64,000 nt of DNA, from contig NZ_JAHLZY020000001.1 of assembly GCF_018967865.2 (NCBI RefSeq), positions 248,001 through 312,000 on the forward strand, read 5' to 3'. The position numbers were made by a program, and so were the translations under genes. Shown piece after piece: positions 15,409 to 22,705 of this stretch. The notes under the pieces were generated by a model. It worked only from the letters and a program-made list of their open reading frames with translations, was not told the origin of the DNA and made no database searches. Each line of letters starts with the position of its first letter. Position 1 is the stretch's first letter. This stretch comes from Hymenobacter siberiensis (GTDB taxonomy: Bacteria > Bacteroidota > Bacteroidia > Cytophagales > Hymenobacteraceae).

Positions 15409-16608
15409 TACTCTACCCTACTATTTTTCAGGTACAAAAACGGGGCAGCCCGACCTTTGGGGTTCCAACCACCAAAAACCCGTTCTGCCCCGTGAAGCAA
15501 CACTTCGCTGCCAAAATTACGACGCTTTTGCAACAGGCCCCGTTTGTGGGCCACTTATCTCGCCAAAAGTTTGTGGGCCAGTTCATTCTTGGCCTGATAA
15601 AGAGCCGCAACGTGCAATTTGGCGAAGTGGCCCAGCACCTCAACGACGCCGCTAAGCCCGCCTCGAACGAAACGCGCATTCAGGACTTTTTCCGCGAAGT
15701 CGACCTCAATTACATGCTGGTGGCCAGGCTTTTGCTTAGTTTATTGCCTGCGCAGGGCAAGCTGCGTTTGTGCCTGGACCGCACGGAGTGGGACTTCGGC
15801 CAGTGCCAGGTCAACGTGCTGCTCGTCACCGTCGGCACGGGCGAGGTCCACGTGCCGCTCTACTGGCAGCTGCTCGACAACCGCAGCGGCAACTCCAACG
15901 CCGCCGACCGCATCGCGGTGCTCGAAAAGTGCGTGGCTTTGCTGGGGAAAGACCGCATCGGCCTGGTCGTAGGCGACCGGGAATTTGTCGGCCATGCGTG
16001 GTTCAAGTGGCTCAAAGACAACGGACTGAATTTTGTCATGCGCGTGCCCAAGCACCACTGCCTGACCCACGCCGACGGCCGGCGGCAGGCCGTGGCCGAC
16101 CTGGGCCTGGTGCCGGGGCAGGTGCGCCGCTTCGCCCACGTACAGGTCGACGGGGTCTGGGGACAGGCCTGGGTCAAGGCCGTGGCGGCGGGCGAGTTCG
16201 TCTACCTGTTTGCCACGGCCGGTCTGAACCACCTCGCGCAACGCTACGCCAAGCGGTGGACGATTGAGCAGTGCTTCCAAAACCTGAAAGGCCGGGGTTT
16301 CAACCTGGAAGCCACCCACTTGCGCTGCTTGCAAAAGCTGCGCAAACTCGTGGCCCTCGTCAGCCTGGCCTACGCCTTCTGCCTGGGCGGGGGCGCAGCC
16401 GCCCACGGCGGCCGCCACCCCATTGCCCGCAAGAAGCACGGCTACCGGGCCGCGAGCCTGGCTCGTCACGGCCTCAACCTCCTCCGCCAACTCACCCGCC
16501 CGCTAACCCGGCCCGATGACCCGTTGGCCCGCCTGGTTGAAACGCTGCTAAACTGCACTACGAGACAACTTGCTCGAAATCAACTACTAAAAATAGTAGG
16601 GTAGAGTA
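15409..16608 (+). mobile_element. IS4 family insertion sequence with 9-bp target duplication
   Basis: 1,200-bp element with perfect 20-bp terminal inverted repeats (TACTCTACCCTACTATTTTT at 15409-15428, complement at 16589-16608). GACTTTCTG is directly repeated on both sides (15400-15408 and 16609-16617), showing a clean and probably recent insertion. One transposase gene fills it. Confidence 0.95.
15492..16604 (+). CDS. IS4 family transposase
   Basis: 370 aa from GTG 15492 (MKQHFAAKITTLLQQ). The RNase H-fold catalytic residues are visible: first Asp in CLDRTEWDFG, second Asp in GLVVGDREFVG, and Glu in the YREK signature YAKRWTIEQCFQNLK (Y-2-R-3-E-6-K), the hallmark of IS4 transposases. The open frame is intact and the element has perfect ends, so it is likely active. 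The C-terminal end reaches into the right inverted repeat. Confidence 0.95.
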   Translation: MKQHFAAKITTLLQQAPFVGHLSRQKFVGQFILGLIKSRNVQFGEVAQHLNDAAKPASNETRIQDFFREVDLNYMLVARLLLSLLPAQGKLRLCLDRTEWDFGQCQVNVLLVTVGTGEVHVPLYWQLLDNRSGNSNAADRIAVLEKCVALLGKDRIGLVVGDREFVGHAWFKWLKDNGLNFVMRVPKHHCLTHADGRRQAVADLGLVPGQVRRFAHVQVDGVWGQAWVKAVAAGEFVYLFATAGLNHLAQRYAKRWTIEQCFQNLKGRGFNLEATHLRCLQKLRKLVALVSLAYAFCLGGGAAAHGGRHPIARKKHGYRAASLARHGLNLLRQLTRPLTRPDDPLARLVETLLNCTTRQLARNQLLKIVG

Positions 16609-16617
16609 GACTTTCTG

Positions 16618-16690
16618 AACAACTCCTACAACAATACCGCGCCTCCGAGCTTCAGCGTGCCAAATGACATTACGTTGACCCGGCAGTAGC
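16618..16690 (+). pseudogene. Possible 3' remnant of a gene cut by the insertions
   Basis: Directly after the IS4 target duplication a frame reads SYNNTAPPSFSVPNDITLTRQ and stops at a TAG (16686-16688), followed by a strong terminator. It looks like the tail of a secreted or outer-membrane protein whose front part was removed, but the piece is too short to identify. Confidence 0.3.
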
Positions 16691-16710
16691 ACGCAGTGAG
16701 TTCAGTAACA

Positions 16711-16748
16711 AAAACGCCGGCCCGTGATTACGGGCCGGCGTTTTTTTA
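16711..16748. terminator. Strong intrinsic terminator
   Basis: ACGCCGGCCCG pairs perfectly with CGGGCCGGCGT over a six-base loop; flanked by A4 on the left and T7 on the right, so it works in both directions. It separates the remnant at 16690 from the gapN pseudogene. Confidence 0.9.
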
Positions 16749-16766
16749 TTAGCGGCGTGGCCAGAT

Positions 16767-17240
16767 TTACAGAATAAACCGTGTGCTCAGAAAGCTGCTT
16801 TCCTGGCCGTCTACAAGCTCATTGAGCAGGTGCTTGTTCGCCTCCGTCTGCTTGGTGGCCACCACCGTGCGGATGCTGAAAGAGCGCAGGGCGTCGTTCA
16901 CCGAGAGGGTGCCTTCGGTCGAGTCTTTGCGGCCGGTGAAGAGGAAGGTGTCGGGGCCGCGCTGGTACTGGGCGTTGATGTTCACGCGGCTGACCTGGTT
17001 CACGAGCTGGTCGATGAGGTCGGCCACTTCCTGCGATTCTGGGCCGAAGATGCTCACCTACTGGCCGTGGTCGGAATTGATGAGGTACTGAATGGCCTCT
17101 TGGGTGTGGGCGAAGCGGGCCACCGGCACCACCGGGCCGAACGGCTCCTCACGCTACACCTTCATGCCGGCCTGCACCGGGGTAAGCAGGGCCGGAAATA
17201 CCAGCGGACCATTGGGCACGAAAACCACGCACCGTTCGCG
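16767..17240 (-). pseudogene. gapN: Decayed fragment of NADP-dependent glyceraldehyde-3-phosphate dehydrogenase
   Basis: The C-terminal third of a GapN-type aldehyde dehydrogenase: EEPFGPVVPVARF, VSIFGPESQEVADLIDQL, VSRVNINAQYQRGPDTF, FTGRKDSTEGTLSVNDALRSF and the final FLSTRFIL match the Bacteroidota family. Two in-frame TAG codons interrupt it, at 17154-17156 (where the family has Trp, after GMKV) and 17058-17060 (where it has Gln, after HGQ). The N-terminal two thirds, including the catalytic Cys and NADP site, are missing; recognisable sequence fades above 17240. Intact GapN oxidises glyceraldehyde-3-phosphate directly to 3-phosphoglycerate. This copy cannot work. Confidence 0.88.
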
Positions 17241-17328
17241 GTGTTTACCGCGTTATTTACGGGAGCGTCTGCGCAGCACGCAAGCCCTCGAAAACTGTCA
17301 TATCCCGACCAAAAATAAATTTTAATTT

Positions 17329-17757
17329 ATGACGCTTCACCTGCTGCTGTTGCTCAATTTTGCCGTCGCGGCCTGCCTCACCGGCCTCATCTGGACGGTG
17401 CAGGTGGTGCACTACCCCAGCTTCGGGCTGGTGCCCACGGCGGCGTGGCCGGCCTTCCACGCGGCCCACACCCGCCGCATGAGCTACGTGGTGCTGGCCC
17501 CCATGGTGCTGGAACTGGGCCTGGCCGGCTGGCTGGCCTGGGCCGGCCGCACCGCCCTGCCCGGCGGGGCCGGCTGGTGGAATCTGGGGCTGGTAGTGCT
17601 GATTTGGTCGGCCACGTTCTTTATCTCAGTGCCCTTCCACAATCGCCTCGAACAGGGATTCGACTACGTAGCCATCGACGGCCTCACCCGCACCAACTGG
17701 CTGCGCACGCTGGCCTGGACGGTGCGGGCCGGCCTGCTGGGCTGGCTGCTGGTGTAA
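17329..17757 (+). CDS. Four-helix integral membrane protein of unknown function
   Basis: 142 aa, ATG 17329 (MTLHLLLLLNFAVAACLTGLI cut to its first residues). Four hydrophobic segments at roughly 5-25, 50-70, 85-105 and 122-140. Conserved-looking polar positions include WTVQVVHYPSF, HTRRMSYVV and PFHNRLEQGFD, with several histidines that could bind metal or haem (inference). No family name can be given with certainty; similar small four-helix proteins are widespread in Bacteroidota. It ends just before a strong two-way terminator and faces the M28 peptidase gene. Confidence 0.8.
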   Translation: MTLHLLLLLNFAVAACLTGLIWTVQVVHYPSFGLVPTAAWPAFHAAHTRRMSYVVLAPMVLELGLAGWLAWAGRTALPGGAGWWNLGLVVLIWSATFFISVPFHNRLEQGFDYVAIDGLTRTNWLRTLAWTVRAGLLGWLLV

Positions 17758-17774
17758 TAAACGGATTAAACAAA

Positions 17775-17823
17775 AGCCCCGGCGGGGTGACACTTGGCTG
17801 ACGAGTGTCGCCCCGCCGGGGCT
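17775..17823. terminator. Bidirectional intrinsic terminator between convergent genes
   Basis: AGCCCCGGCGGGGTGACACT pairs with AGTGTCGCCCCGCCGGGGCT, 20 bp with one mismatch, around a short loop. It lies between the membrane protein stop (17757) and the M28 peptidase stop (17845). Confidence 0.88.
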
Positions 17824-17844
17824 AAGGAAGGTACAGAAAGTGTC

Positions 17845-19566
17845 CTATTTTCCCGGCCCACTCTTCTCCCGCGTGGCCTTGAATTCCGAGCCGTCCTTCC
17901 ACTTCGGAAACGTCGTTTCGCCGGCCAGTTTCTGGCCCACGCGGAACATCAGGCGGGCATCCTCGGCCGCGCCGCGCAGGTCCCAGGTGGGGTCGTACTG
18001 GTCGGCGGGCTGGTGGTAGGCTTTCTCCTCGAAGTCCTTGCGCTGCTTTTCGGCGAAGGCTTTGCCGTGCAGGCGGCTCTCAAACTGCCCGCTGGCATAG
18101 AGGGCCGGAATGCCCACCTTGGCAAAGCTGAAATGGTCGGAGCGGTAGAAGCTGCCGGTTTCGGGGTGCTGAAAGGGGATGACGTAGCGGTTCTGCTCCT
18201 TGGCGGCGGCGCGGGCGTAGTCGTCCAGCTCCGACTGCCCGTAGCCTACCACGGTCACATCGCGCATCGGCCCGAAGGCCAGCAGCTCGTCCATGTTGAT
18301 GTCGGCCACCGTGTTTTTCACCGGAAATAGCGGGTGCTGGGCGTAGTAGTCAGAACCCAGCAGGCCCTGCTCCTCGCCGGTTACGGCCAGGAATACGATG
18401 CTGCGCTGCGGCTTTTCCTGCGCCTGCTTAAAGGCTGTGGCAATGGCCAGCAGGCCGGCGCAGCCGCTGGCGTTGTCGAGCGCGCCGTTGTAAATTGAGT
18501 CGCCGGCAATGGCTTTGCCCATGCCCAGGTGGTCCCAGTGCGCCGAGTAAATGATGTATTCTTGCGGGCGGGTGGTGCCAGGCAGCACCGCTACCACGTT
18601 TTTCGAAGTTTTGCGGGTGACTTTGTTGCGGATGGTCGTGCTGAGGTTCAGCCCCAGGGCCTTGCCTTTAAAGCCGCGCTTATTGGCGGCGGCGTAAGCT
18701 TCGTCGTAGTTCTGGCCGGCGGCCGTGAAGAGGCGCTTGGCCGCGTCCAGCGTCATCCAGCCTTCCAGGGCCACTTTGCTGGCCCCGTGGTCGGGCGTCT
18801 GGGGGTGCAGCTTGGCACCGCCGTTGCTGCTTTGCACCACCGTCCAGGGGTAGGAGGCCGGCTTGGTGTCGTGAATGATGAGCAGGCCGGTAGCGCCGTG
18901 GCGGGCGGCCTCTTCGTACTTGTAGCCCCAGCGGCCGTAGTACGTCATGGCCTTGCCCTTGAACATCGTGGAGTCGTCGCCCGCATTGCCGGGGTCGTTG
19001 ATGAGCACCACCACCGTCTTGCCCTTCACATCGAGGCCGGCGTAGTCGTCCCACTGGTATTCGGGGGCCGTCACGCCGTAGCCGGCAAACACCAGCGGCG
19101 AATTCTTAATGGTGACAACCGGCTTTTCCTGCTCGGTGAGGAACATAAAGTCGTCGCGGTATTTCAGGCTCAGGGTTTTGCCGTTTCCCGTCACCGTGGC
19201 AATCGAGTCGGGCTTGCCCGCGATTTCCACCAGCGGCACCGCCTGGAAATACGAGCCATTGGTCCCCGGCTGCAAGCCCAGCTTCTTGAATTCCGAAGCC
19301 AGATAAGCCGTGGCTTTCTCCTCGCCCGCCGTGAACGGCCGCCGGCCCTGGTACTCATCCGAAGCCAGCACCTTGATGTGCTGCGCGATGAGCGCCGGCG
19401 TGATGCCGTCGTTCGGGGCCGCCACGCTGGCCGTGTCGGTGGGGGCAGCTTCGGTCTCGGCCGTGGTCGTGGCCGTTTCCGAAGTTGAGGTTTTGCCCTG
19501 GCAGCCCGCCAACAGCAGGCCCGCAGCGGCCGGCACCAGCCAGCCGCTTAGTATTGATAAACGCAT
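17845..19566 (-). CDS. M28 family zinc aminopeptidase, lipoprotein
   Basis: 573 aa with the lipoprotein signal MRLSILSGWLVPAAAGLLLA-GC. After a low-complexity Thr/Ala linker comes an M28 peptidase with a PA domain inserted (about 120-300). The two-zinc ligands are visible: His and Asp in SAHWDHLG, Asp in GALDNASG, Glu pair in VTGEEQGLLGS, Asp in VADINMDE and His in YRSDHFSF. The family removes N-terminal amino acids from peptides; export as a lipoprotein points to nutrient peptide use at the cell surface or in the periplasm. It is a single gene followed by a terminator. Confidence 0.93.
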   Translation of the reverse strand: MRLSILSGWLVPAAAGLLLAGCQGKTSTSETATTTAETEAAPTDTASVAAPNDGITPALIAQHIKVLASDEYQGRRPFTAGEEKATAYLASEFKKLGLQPGTNGSYFQAVPLVEIAGKPDSIATVTGNGKTLSLKYRDDFMFLTEQEKPVVTIKNSPLVFAGYGVTAPEYQWDDYAGLDVKGKTVVVLINDPGNAGDDSTMFKGKAMTYYGRWGYKYEEAARHGATGLLIIHDTKPASYPWTVVQSSNGGAKLHPQTPDHGASKVALEGWMTLDAAKRLFTAAGQNYDEAYAAANKRGFKGKALGLNLSTTIRNKVTRKTSKNVVAVLPGTTRPQEYIIYSAHWDHLGMGKAIAGDSIYNGALDNASGCAGLLAIATAFKQAQEKPQRSIVFLAVTGEEQGLLGSDYYAQHPLFPVKNTVADINMDELLAFGPMRDVTVVGYGQSELDDYARAAAKEQNRYVIPFQHPETGSFYRSDHFSFAKVGIPALYASGQFESRLHGKAFAEKQRKDFEEKAYHQPADQYDPTWDLRGAAEDARLMFRVGQKLAGETTFPKWKDGSEFKATREKSGPGK

Positions 19567-19606
19567 CGGTACAGAGAGTTAACCCCGGTCGCGACGCCAG
19601 GGCTGC

Positions 19607-20221
19607 CTACAGCCGGGCAAAATGCTCGGCCGCAATCCGCGCGCCGTCATCGGTGCAGATGCCCCGAATGTAATACAGGAAGATGCTGCGAAAAACCTCG
19701 CGCATGTTGTAGCGGTCGGGCGGGAACACCTGGGGGTTCAGCATCACGTTGAGCTGCTCAAGCAATATCTTGGTAACCAGTTGAATATTAATGTCGGAAC
19801 GAAACAGCCGGCTACCAATTTCGTCGTTGAGCAGCTGTTAAAGCTGGGGGGGCGAGTAGGAATTCAGGTGCTCCATCACGGCATCCCAGGTGAGGGGAAA
19901 GCCGGTTTGCAGGTCGCCGTAGTACTGGTCCGGAACGGCTGCCAAGTCGCGCAGTCCCAACTGCAACAAACCATAAAGGCGCTCCACGGCCGACGAGTAC
20001 TGTACATACAGGGCAACGTGCTCGCGCTTCTGGCACTCCATATCGGCCAGCACGGCTTGGTGTACCAGTAGCTCGCGGCTGGGAAACTGGGCCGCCAGGT
20101 CGGGCTCGGTGGTGTTCAGGGCCTTGGCCAGGGCCGCGTCGGACGCATCGCGCAGGCCGTAGCGGTAGAAAACCGAAATGGCGGCTTCCAATGAAGGTGT
20201 GGACAAGGTAAAATCACGCAT
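19607..20221 (-). pseudogene. TetR/AcrR-type regulator interrupted by a stop codon
   Basis: The frame starts at ATG 20221 (MRDFTLSTPSLEAAISVFYRYG) with a TetR-type helix-turn-helix (ASDAALAKALNTTEPDLAAQF, HTH then SRELLVHQAV). After YSPPQL a TAA codon (19838-19840) appears, but the same frame continues open for 76 more codons as QLLNDEIGSRLFRSD to a proper stop at 19607. The full length of about 204 aa is exactly the usual TetR length, so a single Gln-to-stop change is likely. The truncated 127 aa form would lose part of the ligand/dimer domain. It sits between the M28 peptidase and the carotenoid genes and may once have controlled one of them. Confidence 0.8.
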
Positions 20222-20300
20222 CTGCAAAAAGAGACAGGTCTGTTCTCAAAAAGAAGAATGAGGGGCCGAGCTGGCTCCGCGCCGGGCATTGCCACGCTGC

Positions 20301-20978
20301 CTAGAGAGCTCCGAGCAGGAAGAAAAATAGCAGCTGCGTAATGTACACCAGCGGCACCAGCGGGTTGCGTTTGGGGAATGTGGTGCGGTTAAACAGCATC
20401 TGCAAGATACAGGCAAAGATGAACCAGTCGCGGAAATTCTGAAACGGAATGACGTTGGCCGACCAATGCCAGAAATCGAAACGCCCGGCCACCGGCTCCA
20501 TGCAGGCATCGAGGCCCACCATGAGGGCCGCCGCCAGCAGAATGCGCGGCAGCTCGCCCAGCGGCAGGTAGCGCACCAGCATACCGCACAAGTACGTGGT
20601 CACCACCCAGTTGAGGGCAATCATCGGCGGCACGCCTTTAAAGGGTTGGGAATCAAAGAGCTTGAAGCCCAGGGTGTCGCCATACGTGTAGTGCCCAAAA
20701 AACCGGCCCGTGTTCACGCCCACAAACTCGGCCCCAAAGCCCAGCAGCGCCACCGTGAGGCAAAAGCCCCAGAAGCTGGCGTTGCGTCCCGGCTGAAACC
20801 AGAGCAGCAGCAGCGCCGTGAGCCCGAGCGTGAGCGGCGTAAAGCGCAGGTAGAAATCGGGGTTGTTGGAAAAAGCCAGTCCTACGAAACCAGTGAAATG
20901 AAACAGCAACACCAGGCCCTGGGCCACACGCAGCCGGCGGTTAGTCGCGGCCGGGAGCGGCTCGGTGTAATCAACCAT
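20301..20978 (-). CDS. cruF: Carotenoid biosynthesis protein CruF (carotenoid 1,2-hydratase type)
   Basis: 225 aa polytopic membrane protein. Hydrophobic helices are separated by conserved loops: AEFVGVNTGRFFGHYTYGDTLG, then PFKGVPPMIALNWVV and the GLDACMEPVA...DFWHW block near residues 165-180, which together define the DUF422/CruF family. In Bacteroidota CruF adds water to the psi end of carotenoids, a step toward 1-hydroxylated pigments such as flexixanthin-type compounds. The desaturase gene next door acts on such hydroxy-carotenoids. Start ATG 20978. A class C repeat separates it from crtD, but both lie on the same strand. Confidence 0.88.
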   Translation of the reverse strand: MVDYTEPLPAATNRRLRVAQGLVLLFHFTGFVGLAFSNNPDFYLRFTPLTLGLTALLLLWFQPGRNASFWGFCLTVALLGFGAEFVGVNTGRFFGHYTYGDTLGFKLFDSQPFKGVPPMIALNWVVTTYLCGMLVRYLPLGELPRILLAAALMVGLDACMEPVAGRFDFWHWSANVIPFQNFRDWFIFACILQMLFNRTTFPKRNPLVPLVYITQLLFFFLLGAL

Positions 20979-20991
20979 GGAAGAAAAACGG

Positions 20992-21090
20992 AATAGGGAA
21001 CAGGGGATAGGTCGGCAATGGAAAGCAGGACGGCGAGCAGCGGCGATAGCATTCGGTCGCCGTTCCTTGTCCCTTGTTCCCTATCCCTCA
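20992..21090. repeat. Class C inverted repeat (AATAGGGAACA words) overlapping the crtD stop
   Basis: AATAGGGAACAGGGGATAGG at 20992-21011 is mirrored by CCTTGTCCCTTGTTCCCTATCCC at 21065-21087. The right arm contains the last two codons and the TAG stop of crtD (21081-21083). Confidence 0.8.
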
Positions 21091-22586
21091 TTAATTAACG
21101 ACGAAACGATTTTGGCCGACAGCAGGCACAGCGGAATGCCGCCGCCCGGATGCACCGAACCACCACAAAAGTACAGCCCGTCGAGCCGCCCCGAAAAATT
21201 CGGGTGCCGCAAAAACGCCGCCAGCGGATTATTGCTGGAGCTGCCGTAGAGCGCACCGCCAAACGACGAGGTATCGGCCGCGATGCCGGGCGGTGTCCAG
21301 GTTTTTTCGGCCGCAATTAGCGGCTCGATATCCGTGCCAAGGGCCTGGCTCAGCTTGCGGAGCACGGTGGCGCGGGTTTTTTGGGTGAGGGCGTCCCAGT
21401 CCTGGCCCTGGTCGTGGGGCACGTTCACCATCACAAACCAGTTTTCGTGGCTGGGTGGGGCATCAGCGGGCGTTTTTTTGGAGGTGATGTTGACGTACAC
21501 CGTCACGTCGTCGGCCACGGTTTTCTCCTCGAAAATGGCCTTGAACTCGGCCTGGTAATCGGCCGAGAAGAAGATGTTGTGCACATCCAGCTCCGGAAAC
21601 GCGCGGGCAATGCCCCAGTAAAAAATCAGGGCCGAGGAGGAGCGGGGCTGCGCCAGCGTGCGCTCCGGCGCGGGCTGGTGCGGCAGCAGGCGGCGGTAGG
21701 TGGGCACCACGTCCATGTTGCTCACCACCCGGCCGAAGTCGTACACGTCCAGCGCCGTGCGCAGGCCCGTCACCTGCTTGTCGGCGATGATGATTTCCTC
21801 CACGGCTTCGTTGTAGCGGAATTTTACGCCGAACTCCGTGGCCAGTCGTTGCAGGCTTTCGGCAATGGCGTAGATGCCGCCCTCGGGATAAAAAGCGCCG
21901 ATTCCGTGCTCCAGGTGCGGAATCATGCTCAGCGTGGCGGGCGCCTGGTAGGGGTCGGAGCCGTTGTAGGTGGCGTAGCGGTCGAAAAGCTGCACCAGCC
22001 GTGCATCTTGGCCAAAGGCCGTTTCGTGGCGCTGGTGCATGGTGCCCAGCAGGCCGAGCTGCGGCAGGGCGGCCACGGCTTTCAGGGTTTCGGGGCTGAA
22101 ATAGGTGCCGGCCTTGTGCAGCGACTTGTGCAGAAACGTGCCCGCCGTGGCGTCATACGCCTTCCCAGCGCGGCTCAGAAACTGCGTTACCTCGGCTGCC
22201 GGTGTGCCAAGCTTGGCCTCCACTTCGGTCGCAAACTCCCCGGCATCGGCCCAGGCGGTGAGGCGGGTGCCATCGGCAAAAAAGTACTGGGTGATGGGGT
22301 CGAGGCGCTCGTAGCGGAAGTAGTCTTCGGGCCGGCGACCAGCCAGCCGGAAAATGTCATCCACCAGCTGCGGCAAGGTGAAGAGCGACGGCCCGGCATC
22401 GAACCGGTACCCGCCGGGCAGCGCAAACTGCTGCATCTTACCCCCGAATGTGGGCCCGGCCTCAAATACCGTGACCGGGTGGCCGGCCGCCGCCAGCCGC
22501 GCCGCCGTGGCAATGCCGGCAATGCCCGCGCCGATGATGGCCACGGACTGCTGTGAAGGCGTTATTTTGGTTGTCTTTTTAAACAC
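21081..22586 (-). CDS. crtD: Carotenoid desaturase, CrtI/CrtD family (probable 1-hydroxycarotenoid 3,4-desaturase)
   Basis: FAD enzyme of the phytoene-desaturase family. The dinucleotide-binding motif VAIIGAGIAGIATAARLAA with the following FEAGPTFGGKM lies at the N-terminus and the family C-terminal signature GLYFCGGSVHPGGGIPLCLLSA is intact. SSSALIFYWGIARAFPELD and ATYNGSDPYQAP are typical of the Bacteroidota CrtD branch, and cruF next door supports a role after hydration; a plain CrtI cannot be excluded. The frame is open to 22688, but a -7 box at 22634-22641 lies inside it, so translation probably starts at GTG 22586 (MFKKTTKITPSQQS), giving 501 aa. The C-terminal codons lie in a repeat arm. 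Confidence 0.85.
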   Translation of the reverse strand: MFKKTTKITPSQQSVAIIGAGIAGIATAARLAAAGHPVTVFEAGPTFGGKMQQFALPGGYRFDAGPSLFTLPQLVDDIFRLAGRRPEDYFRYERLDPITQYFFADGTRLTAWADAGEFATEVEAKLGTPAAEVTQFLSRAGKAYDATAGTFLHKSLHKAGTYFSPETLKAVAALPQLGLLGTMHQRHETAFGQDARLVQLFDRYATYNGSDPYQAPATLSMIPHLEHGIGAFYPEGGIYAIAESLQRLATEFGVKFRYNEAVEEIIIADKQVTGLRTALDVYDFGRVVSNMDVVPTYRRLLPHQPAPERTLAQPRSSSALIFYWGIARAFPELDVHNIFFSADYQAEFKAIFEEKTVADDVTVYVNITSKKTPADAPPSHENWFVMVNVPHDQGQDWDALTQKTRATVLRKLSQALGTDIEPLIAAEKTWTPPGIAADTSSFGGALYGSSSNNPLAAFLRHPNFSGRLDGLYFCGGSVHPGGGIPLCLLSAKIVSSLINEG

Positions 22587-22633
22587 TGAACTGCTAACCG
22601 CCGTAGCGGGGGGAGAAGTTTTGTCGAAGCTGC

Positions 22634-22641
22634 CAAAAATA
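22634..22641 (-). promoter_or_regulatory. -7 box (TATTTTTG) of crtD
   Basis: TAnnTTTG match on the minus strand, about 48 bp upstream of the chosen GTG start of crtD. It coincides with the T-rich tail of the terminator of rlmI. Confidence 0.55.
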
Positions 22642-22694
22642 AAGTGGCGCTCCGGCCCGGACGTTCTCTGTCCGGGCCGAAACGCCATTTTATT
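22640..22694. terminator. Long terminator hairpin between rlmI and crtD
   Basis: CGGCCCGGAC pairs with GTCCGGGCCG around GTTCTCT, and the stem continues outward through TGGCG/CGCCA to A- and T-rich flanks on both sides. It begins 12 bp after the rlmI stop and can end transcription in either direction. Confidence 0.85.
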
Positions 22695-22705
22695 TTTCAG
22701 ACAGG

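Noticed and set aside
15492..16604. IS4 transposase as a pseudogene
   Set aside because: The frame is uninterrupted, the YREK signature is intact and the ends are perfect.
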